A stretch of DNA of 6,415 nt from Allobrachymonas sp. (GTDB lineage Bacteria > Pseudomonadota > Gammaproteobacteria > Burkholderiales > Burkholderiaceae_C), in contig JAAUOI010000183.1 of NCBI GenBank assembly GCA_012036375.1, forward strand, positions 1 through 6,415, given 5' to 3'. Both the position numbers and the translations under genes were made by a program. Every line of letters starts with the position of its first letter. Position 1 is the stretch's first letter. Positions 1-5,293 of this stretch are shown in pieces. The notes below the pieces were generated by a model that ran no database searches, was not told the origin of the DNA, and worked only from the letters and a program-made list of their open reading frames with translations.

Positions 1-164
1 TTCATGCGCTACTTTCAGACTGGCAGGTCAAAAAAGAGAGCATCCTATCCTTCTTGAGCCTACCTGTTTACAGGTCGCGCACTTCGTAGTTGAATCCGCC
101 GTGTTTTAAGCATCTAGCAGGCGTATTTACTGCGCGGAGTGCTATTAAATAATGAGTGAATAGA
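1..164. other. Unassigned stretch downstream of the ABC ATPase gene
   Basis: I see no supportable gene here. On the minus strand a frame with no start codon runs out of the ABC gene region and ends at a TAA at 70-68, with the protein-like ending HGGFNYEVRDL. On the plus strand a frame is open from position 2 to a TAA at 107-109. Both are too short to assign and may be chance or the remnant of a lost gene. A NodI/DrrA-type ATPase is often followed by its membrane permease, but no permease start is visible here. The stretch also holds the palindrome at 62-75. Confidence 0.5.
62..75. repeat. 14-bp palindrome ACCTGT-TT-ACAGGT
   Basis: Two perfect 6-bp inverted arms (62-67 and 70-75) flank a TT centre. 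The element lies about 90 bp beyond the stop of the minus-strand ABC gene. It could be an operator for a gene to the left of the window or a chance palindrome. No T-tract follows it, so it is not a standard terminator. Confidence 0.4.
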
Positions 165-1092
165 TTAGCCATCTTCCCGAATTTGTCGCCCCGTGAGCTT
201 CAGAAACAGGTCTTCTAAATTGGCAGGGCGATGCAGCGTGCGCAGCAGCGGGAAGGCTTGCAGCGCAGCGAGCAGCGGCGCGGCTTGGCGGGTGTAGAGA
301 AACAGGGTTTCGCCACTGATCTCCACGCGCGCGGCATGCTGCGTCACGCTACTCTCATGCTGCAATGCCATTGCGCCTACGCCATAAATTTCCACCACAT
401 CGCTTTCCAAATGCTGCGCAATCAGCTCGCGCGGCCTGCCTTCGGCGATTTTTTTGCCATGGTCGATCACGAGCAAGCGATGGCACAAGCGCTCAGCTTC
501 GTCCATGAAGTGCGTGGTGAGCAAAATGGATTTGCCTTGCCCCGTGAGCATTTGCAGCCGCTCCCACATCAAATGCCGCGCTTGCGGATCGAGGCCCGTG
601 GTCGGCTCATCCAGCAGCAGCAAATCAGGATCATTCACCAAAGAGCGGGCGAGCGAGAGGCGGCGCTTCATGCCGCCTGAGATCTCATTGGGTTTTGATT
701 TCGCCTTGCTCGTTAGTGATGCAAACTCGAGCAGCTTCGGGATGCGCGGCGTGATCTGCGCCGCCTTCATGCCGAAATAGCGGCCATAGACGAGGATGTT
801 CTCTTCAAGAGTGAAATCAGGATCGAGCGTGTCAAACTGGCTCACCACGCCGAGCCGAGCTTTGATTGCGCTGGCATCCTTGGGCATGCGAAGCCCGAGA
901 ATTTCAATCTCGCCGCTATCGGGCGCAGTCTGCCCGAGGCACATGCGAATCGTCGTTGTCTTGCCAGCCCCATTGGGCCCAATCACGCCAAGGCATTCGC
1001 CAGCAGCGATTTCAAACGAGAGATCTTGAACGACATGGTTGCTGCCAAAATGTTTGTTGAGGTTTTGAATGCTGAAAGATCGGTGAAGTCAT
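165..1092 (-). CDS. NodI/DrrA-like ABC transporter ATP-binding protein (frameshifted near the start)
   Basis: This is the nucleotide-binding subunit of an export-type ABC transporter, acting at the cytoplasmic face of the inner membrane with a separate permease. From a GTG at 986 the frame gives 273 residues: Walker A GPNGAGKTT at 3-11, Q-loop Gln50, signature ISGG at 102-105, Walker B LLLLDEP at 122-128 and switch His159. The C-terminal NLEDLFLKLTGR pattern is typical of the DrrA/NodI group. The GTG cannot be the true start, because the beta-strand before Walker A is encoded upstream (SIQNLNKHFGS...AAGECLGV) in the same frame, but that frame has no ATG, GTG or TTG before a stop at 1091-1089. 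An ATG at 1092 behind AGGAG opens one frame off and reads MTSPIF. Dropping one T of the run at 1075-1077 joins both parts into a 308-residue protein. A rare ATT start at 1070 is the alternative. No permease gene lies beside it. The transported substrate is unknown. Confidence 0.9.
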
Positions 1093-1105
1093 GACTGCTA
1101 TTTTG

Positions 1106-1110
1106 CTCCT
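1106..1110 (-). promoter_or_regulatory. Ribosome binding site for the ABC ATPase start at 1092
   Basis: The minus strand reads AGGAG here, 13 nt before the ATG at 1092-1090. The spacing is longer than ideal, but this is the only strong Shine-Dalgarno in the short divergent gap. It supports initiation at 1092 rather than at the internal GTG at 986. Confidence 0.5.
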
Positions 1111-1139
1111 AGAATTGACACTCAAAGAGAATCAAAACC

Positions 1140-1976
1140 ATGTCTGACCGCCTCGCCGTCCTCCCCCAATACCTGCTCCCTAAAAAATTGCTCACCCAAT
1201 TCATGGGCAAGCTCGCCTCTACCGAGGGCGGGAGCACGACGACTGCGGCGATCAACTGGTTCATCAAGCGCTATGGCGTGAACATGGCCGAAGCGCTCAA
1301 TCCCGATCCCGCCAGCTACAAAAGCTTTAACGAATTCTTCACGCGCCCTTTGAAGCCCGGCGCTCGTCCTTTGGCGCAAGCGGATTACGTCTGCCCAGTG
1401 GACGGCGCAATCAGCCAATTTGGCCGTATCGAAAAGGATCAAATCTTCCAAGCCAAAGGGCATTCGTATTCCACTACTGCCCTGGTGGGCGGCGATGCAA
1501 AATTAGCCACTGAATTCCAAGGTGGCTATTTCGCCTGCCTCTACCTGAGCCCGAAAGACTATCACCGCATCCATATGCCCGTGGCCGGCACGCTGCGCCA
1601 GATGATCTACGTGCCCGGCGATCTCTTCAGCGTCAACCCCACCACCGCTCGCGGCGTGCCCGGCCTGTTTGCCCGAAACGAGCGCGTCGTCTGCGTCTTC
1701 GACACGGCTCATGGCCCCTTCGTCAATGTGTTGGTTGGCGCCACCATCGTCGGCAGCATGGCCACTGCCTGGCACGGCCAAGTCAACCCACCGCGCCTGC
1801 CCGATGTGACGACTTGGAATTACAAACCCGGGCAGTTCGTCTACAAACAAGGCGACGAAATGGGTCGCTTCTTGCTCGGCTCGACCGTCGTGATGCTGTG
1901 GCCAGAGCAGGCGATGAAGTTCAACCCAGCGTGGCAGCCGACGGGTGGGATTCGCATGGGTGAATTGATGGCTTAA
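1140..1976 (+). CDS. psd: Phosphatidylserine decarboxylase proenzyme
   Basis: The enzyme decarboxylates phosphatidylserine to phosphatidylethanolamine, the last step of the main bacterial PE pathway, at the inner membrane. The 278-residue protein is complete and of the long E. coli type. The LGST motif at 246-249 is the self-cleavage site: the chain breaks between Gly247 and Ser248, and Ser248 becomes the pyruvoyl cofactor of the small alpha chain. Asp88 (in VDG) and His145 (in HRIHMP) match the E. coli Asp/His/Ser self-cleavage triad. The ATG at 1140 is chosen because MSDRLAVLPQYLLPK is a typical start for this family. Only a weak AAGAGA ribosome site precedes it. The gene is divergent from the ABC ATPase with 47 bp between starts, so any psd promoter must lie largely inside the ABC coding region. 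The frame is intact, including an A6 run near its start. Confidence 0.97.
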   Translation: MSDRLAVLPQYLLPKKLLTQFMGKLASTEGGSTTTAAINWFIKRYGVNMAEALNPDPASYKSFNEFFTRPLKPGARPLAQADYVCPVDGAISQFGRIEKDQIFQAKGHSYSTTALVGGDAKLATEFQGGYFACLYLSPKDYHRIHMPVAGTLRQMIYVPGDLFSVNPTTARGVPGLFARNERVVCVFDTAHGPFVNVLVGATIVGSMATAWHGQVNPPRLPDVTTWNYKPGQFVYKQGDEMGRFLLGSTVVMLWPEQAMKFNPAWQPTGGIRMGELMA

Positions 1977-1999
1977 TTGAGTTAATTCTGATTCTTCTC

Positions 2000-2019
2000 A
2001 TTTATTCGATCGTTTAAAT
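2000..2019. promoter_or_regulatory. Operator-like site 1 upstream of hipBA
   Basis: The sequence is ATTTATTCGATCGTTTAAAT, a near-palindrome with ATTTA/TAAAT half-sites around a 10-bp centre that contains CGATCG. It matches the reverse complement of site 3 at 19 of 20 positions. HipB proteins bind palindromes in their own promoters, so this is a likely HipB dimer site. E. coli HipB uses a different sequence (TATCC-N8-GGATA). Confidence 0.6.
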
Positions 2020-2042
2020 AGTCATTAATTGAGTGAAAAACC

Positions 2043-2080
2043 ACTGAAATTTATTAGCTCTTTTATATTTCAGTATTTTT
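2043..2080 (+). terminator. AT-rich hairpin with T-tract after psd (weak terminator or regulatory repeat)
   Basis: ACTGAAAT (2043-2050) and ATTTCAGT (2067-2074) form a perfect 8-bp inverted repeat around a 16-nt loop, followed by ATTTTT. This has the outline of a Rho-independent terminator for psd, 67 bp past its stop. The stem has only two G-C pairs and would be weak. It overlaps operator-like site 2, so it could equally be part of the hipBA control region. Confidence 0.3.
2049..2068. promoter_or_regulatory. Operator-like site 2 upstream of hipBA
   Basis: The sequence is ATTTATTAGCTCTTTTATAT. It matches site 3, read on the minus strand, at 17 of 20 positions and keeps the ATTTA half-site, while the other half-site is TATAT rather than TAAAT. 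It begins exactly 49 bp after site 1 and 49 bp before site 3. It would cover the -35 region of the proposed hipBA promoter. It is the most degenerate of the three and probably the weakest. Confidence 0.5.
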
Positions 2081-2089
2081 GTCTAAAAT
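2061..2089 (+). promoter_or_regulatory. Candidate sigma-70 promoter for hipBA
   Basis: TAAAAT at 2084-2089 is a good -10 match. The segment 17 bp upstream (2061-2066, TTTTAT) is a poor -35. Transcription would begin near 2096, giving a leader of about 20 nt. Operator-like sites 2 and 3 would then cover the -35 region and the transcript start, as expected for autorepression. The -35 is weak, so the exact promoter is uncertain. Confidence 0.35.
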
Positions 2090-2097
2090 ATCAGCAA

Positions 2098-2117
2098 ATT
2101 TAAACGATCTAATAAAT
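2098..2117. promoter_or_regulatory. Operator-like site 3 over the hipB translation start region
   Basis: The sequence is ATTTAAACGATCTAATAAAT, near-palindromic with perfect ATTTA/TAAAT half-sites and a CGATC core. It is the inverted partner of site 1 (19 of 20). It ends one base before the hipB ATG, so it fills the place of the ribosome binding site. No Shine-Dalgarno is visible, suggesting a trade-off between operator and translation signal. Confidence 0.6.
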
Positions 2118-2118
2118 T

Positions 2119-2358
2119 ATGAACAGCCTTCAATTCGGTCAAATCATTCGTCAAGCGCGTAAAGCAGTAGATCTGACGCAATCAGAAGTTGCAGCGCTTT
2201 GCGGAGTGAGTGTGCCTTTTTTGAGCCATCTTGAAGGTGGTAAACCCACTGTTCAGCTGAATAAAGCATTGCATGTGGCGGCGCAGCTTGGCGTGGCGTT
2301 AACAGTGCAGAACTCGGTAACAGCCGAGCCACGCAAGAAGAGTGGCAAACAGCGATGA
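2119..2358 (+). CDS. hipB: HipB-like antitoxin, XRE-family repressor
   Basis: This is a 79-residue Cro/C1-type helix-turn-helix protein, expected to bind and neutralise HipA and to repress the hipBA promoter as a dimer. The HTH spans about residues 19-41: TQSEVAAL is the first helix and SVPFLSHLEGG holds the recognition helix. A hydrophobic stretch (LHVAAQLGVALTVQ, 51-64) fits the beta-strand and dimer part of HipB proteins. The tail (70-79) is short, basic and probably disordered, as in antitoxins that are degraded by proteases. The ATG at 2119 lacks a Shine-Dalgarno and directly follows operator-like site 3. The stop overlaps the hipA start (ATGA), which points to translational coupling. 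The assignment rests on the HTH, the size and the hipA neighbour. Confidence 0.93.
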   Translation: MNSLQFGQIIRQARKAVDLTQSEVAALCGVSVPFLSHLEGGKPTVQLNKALHVAAQLGVALTVQNSVTAEPRKKSGKQR

Positions 2359-3647
2359 AGCTTTATTGCAACGAGAAATTCGTAGGCTACGTGGAGCCTC
2401 GCTTCAATGAGTGGAAGCTGGAGATGGAGCATGCGCCAGCTGTACCGCTGTCACCGCATTTATCGCTGAATAAAGGCCAGTTGACAGTCTCAGAGGCTGT
2501 GAAGTATTTCTTCATCAATTACTTGCCTGAGGAACCTTATGCAGACAGAGTGGCAGCGCGGATCAAACCCTATCCACGCACATTTCATGATTGGTTCACT
2601 GCGCTTGGGCAAGAGTTGACGGGTGCGTATGCACTAACACCTGATGGCCAATTTCTCAGTCAGGCTGTCTATGAAGATTTGCCTTTGGATCGGTTAACAG
2701 AAGGTTTGCAAGCGTCTCGTACGCGTGCTGATGCGATAGCGTTTACTTTGGCTTCATCCAATCAAGGTCAAGATCCTATGCAGAGCCTGCCTCGGCTGTC
2801 TCTGGCTGGCGCACAAGATAAGTTTGCGCTATGGTTTGATGCCACGCAGCGCCACCCCGATCAGCAATACAAAATCGCGACTGGTCGCGCCGCCACGACG
2901 CATATTTTTAAGCCTGAAAGCACGGATGCGCGGTATCCATTTTTACCAGCCAATGAATTTGCCTGTGCGAAATTAGCGCAAGCTGTGGGTCTGCGTGTAG
3001 CCAATACCCAAATCGTTACGCTAGGCGGCGTGCGCACCTTAATCGTAGAGCGATTTGATCGTCGTAGACGTGGTCAACACGTGCAGCGATTGCATCAAAT
3101 TGATCTGTGTCAGCTCATGAATCTACCGCGTGAGAAGAAGTACGGTAGTCATGGCGCTGGCATTGATACTGAAGATTTTTTTAAAGCCTGCGATCAACTC
3201 AGTATCCCAGCGCTAGCGCGGCGAACGCATCTACAGGCTTGGCTTTTCAACTTCATCATCGGTAATCAAGATGCGCATGCTAAGAATTATTCGTTTTTGT
3301 ACGCCCAAGGCTGGCAGACCGCGCCTTTGTATGACTTGATTTGCGTGACCCCTTATTTGCCGGAACAAACCCTTTCCATGGGCTTGCTCGGCGAATATCG
3401 CGCGGGCTGGCTTGTGGCTGAGCATTGGCACGAGCTGGCGCGTTTGAGCGGCGTAACACTTACTTTTTTGCTTTCAGAAATGCAGACCTTGATGGAGCGC
3501 ATTCAATCTGCTGCCTCTGCTCTACAACAGCCTCTGCGCAAGCAATTGAGCGCTGAGGAACTGGATTTCCTGTCTGATAAGGTCAATCCAGTGATTCACA
3601 CGCGGATCGACTATTTGCACGAAGGTTTAGCTAGTTTGCGTGCTTGA
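2355..3647 (+). CDS. hipA: HipA serine/threonine kinase toxin
   Basis: HipA kinases arrest growth by phosphorylating a cytoplasmic target; in E. coli this is glutamyl-tRNA synthetase, which triggers the stringent response and persistence. The target here is not known. The 430-residue protein is near full E. coli length (440), with the N-terminal HipA domain in about the first 110 residues and the kinase core after it. Visible active-site parts are the glycine-rich loop LSLAGAQDK (148-156), where Ser149 matches autophosphorylated Ser150 of E. coli; Lys186 in HIFKPE for ATP; Asp306 in GNQDAHAKN as the catalytic Asp; and Asp327 in LYDL as the metal-binding Asp. All are present, so the toxin should be active. 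It overlaps hipB by 4 bp. Its 3' end overlaps the convergent hydrolase gene by 21 bp. The frame is intact, including a T7 run at 3176-3182. Confidence 0.97.
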   Translation: MKLYCNEKFVGYVEPRFNEWKLEMEHAPAVPLSPHLSLNKGQLTVSEAVKYFFINYLPEEPYADRVAARIKPYPRTFHDWFTALGQELTGAYALTPDGQFLSQAVYEDLPLDRLTEGLQASRTRADAIAFTLASSNQGQDPMQSLPRLSLAGAQDKFALWFDATQRHPDQQYKIATGRAATTHIFKPESTDARYPFLPANEFACAKLAQAVGLRVANTQIVTLGGVRTLIVERFDRRRRGQHVQRLHQIDLCQLMNLPREKKYGSHGAGIDTEDFFKACDQLSIPALARRTHLQAWLFNFIIGNQDAHAKNYSFLYAQGWQTAPLYDLICVTPYLPEQTLSMGLLGEYRAGWLVAEHWHELARLSGVTLTFLLSEMQTLMERIQSAASALQQPLRKQLSAEELDFLSDKVNPVIHTRIDYLHEGLASLRA

Positions 3648-4444
3648 TATCGCGCTCAGTGTGCCTTCGATCAAAGCGGCAGTCGCCACAGGTTTTTCCA
3701 TTGGATAAAGATGGGTACCATCAATCCAGAGCATGCGGCCATGGGTGAATTTGGCTGTTAGCTCGGTGCCGGTTTGTTTGAGTTCTTCAGACTGCAAACC
3801 GCCTATGAAGGCCGCTGGGCATTGCAGCGGACGGCGGCGCAGAGTGGGCTCCACGTGATCTGGCAAGGTGTTGTAGATCTGGGTTTCGATGCGGCGATCA
3901 AAGGCTAACTGCCGCTTGCCTTCTTCGTTGTCAAAAGTTCCGTACTCGATGTAGTCTCTCAGGCAAGAATCGTCCCAGCGGGCGAATGCGCGTTTGGATT
4001 TGAAGTTGTCGTAGGCTGCTTGGCTTGAAGGCCATACTTGCGTGCGGCGCTGGCTCACTTTGCCAGGCGAGATGTTGCCGACGATACCGCTGGCCTTGGC
4101 TGCTTTGAGCGCTTGCGCACGCCAGCCGCCGATCACTGGTGAATCAAGTAACACGATGGCCTGCGCCAGCTCGGGATATTGAGAAGCACACAGCGTGCTC
4201 AAGATGCCGCCGAGTGAATGGCCGACGAAAAAGACCTTCTCTCCAGATTTTTCAACCAGAGGCCGCGTGAAATCTGCCAGCTCTTCAACGATATTCGGCC
4301 AGTTGTTCGTGACTGGGTAGCGCGAATCGTGGCCGAGCTTTTCGATGACTTTCACCGTGAAGCCACGCTTTTGAGTGATGCCAGCATAGAGCCATATGTG
4401 CTGGCAGGAAAACTATTGCCATGGGAGAAAACGATCGTGGGCAT
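3627..4444 (-). CDS. Alpha/beta-hydrolase fold protein (one frameshift)
   Basis: This is a serine hydrolase of unknown substrate. With one base added the gene gives 272 residues. Features in order: HGNSFPAS near residues 8-15, the oxyanion-region HG of the fold; the nucleophile elbow GHSLG with Ser77; LDSPVIGG, which follows the next core strand; and His in GTHLYPMEKP near the C-terminus as the likely catalytic histidine. The acidic triad member is not certain. The start chosen is the ATG at 4444 (MPTIVFSHGN). That frame stops after SLKSVASR, whereas SLKKRGFTVKVIEKLG is expected: one A is missing from the run at 4369-4372. The longest unbroken frame therefore starts only at 4355 and lacks the HG motif. 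The ATG is 25 nt after the corrected anbu stop, so the two are probably co-transcribed. No clear Shine-Dalgarno or signal peptide is visible, so the product is probably cytoplasmic. Confidence 0.88.
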
Positions 4445-4469
4445 AGAGCTTGTTTTTTGTTGAAGAAAC

Positions 4470-5293
4470 TCAGATGAGCTTCTCTTCAGGCGTGCTGATT
4501 TTTTGAGCGGCGCGCTTCGCAGTGTTGCAGCTTTGAGCGGGTTATTCGTTTGCCCGCCGTTCCACTGAGGGTCTTCGAGGCTATCAAACACTTCGCGCAG
4601 CTTGCCGCCCCAAGTGCGGCGCAGCATTTGAAAATAAGGATTGCTTTCTTCAATGCATAAGATGCGATCACTCTGAAGTTTGTCTGCTTCATAAACAGCT
4701 AAATCAAGTGGCAAACCAACTGTTAAGTTGGATTTGAGCGTCGAATCCATCGACACGAGCGCACACTTGGCCGCTTCATCTAGAGGCGTGTCAGCTTGAA
4801 TCACGCGATCCAGCACGGGCTTGCCATATTTGGATTCGCCCACCTGGAAATAAGGCGTTTCCTTGGTTGCCTCTATGAAATTACCCGCCGAATACACCTG
4901 AAACAGGCGCATGCCTTCGCCAGCAATCTGCCCGCCAAAAATCAGCGAGACATTGAATTCCACCCCCGCCGCCTTGAGCGATTCGCCATCGCGCGCATAC
5001 ACATGACGAATCGCCGAGCCGAGCACACGCGCGGCCTCAAACATGCTCTTGGCATTCCAAATCGTGATCGGCTCGCCGTCTTCATTCTTGAGCTGCTCCA
5101 CTTGCAGCATTTCGCGAACGCTTTGGCTGATGCTCAAATTGCCGGCAGAGAGCAAGACCATGAAGCGATCACCGGGCTTCTCATAGACGATCATTTTGCG
5201 GAAGGTGCTGATTTGATCCAAACCGGCATTGGTGCGTGAATCGGAGAGGAAGACGAGACCAGCGTTGAGTTTGATGGCGACGCAGTAAGTCAT
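4470..5293 (-). CDS. Anbu-type proteasome-like peptidase (C-terminal frameshift)
   Basis: Anbu proteins are bacterial relatives of the 20S proteasome beta subunit and HslV, of the N-terminal nucleophile fold. They assemble into open-ring oligomers, and their peptidase activity and substrates are still debated. The start MTYCVAIKL places Thr2 at the N-terminus after methionine removal. Asp18 in SDSRTNAG and Lys33 in STFRKM match the Thr1/Asp17/Lys33 catalytic set. GLDQISTFRKM is a hallmark of the family. The corrected protein is about 274 residues and ends in PLKKISTPEEKLI with a TGA at 4472-4470. As written, one A is missing from the run at 4499-4504, so the frame skips this stop and continues into the start of the hydrolase gene, giving a false 313-codon frame ending at 4352. 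The ATG at 5293 overlaps the mutS stop (ATGA), with no Shine-Dalgarno visible, so translation is probably coupled to mutS. The usual Anbu partners (ATP-grasp, alpha-E and transglutaminase-like proteins) are absent from this window. Confidence 0.92.

Noticed and set aside
1115..1120. TTGACA on the plus strand, a perfect -35 box
   Set aside because: It is only 19 bp before the psd ATG, so a matching -10 would fall on the start codon. No TATAAT-like box is found at the right distance.
1503..1850. Minus-strand open frame inside psd, and a similar plus-strand frame at 231-680 inside the ABC gene
   Set aside because: Both lie fully antisense to strongly conserved genes and show no recognisable domain.
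1973..2034. 10-bp direct repeat TTAATTGAGT at 1973-1982 (over the psd stop) and 2025-2034
   Set aside because: It is short and AT-rich with no transposase or integrase nearby; chance is likely, although it could be a duplication scar at the edge of the hipBA module.
4486..4692. Short alternative minus-strand frame over the C-terminal part of anbu
   Set aside because: It lies in another frame of the anbu coding region, and its sequence resembles no family. The anbu frame is clearly the real one.
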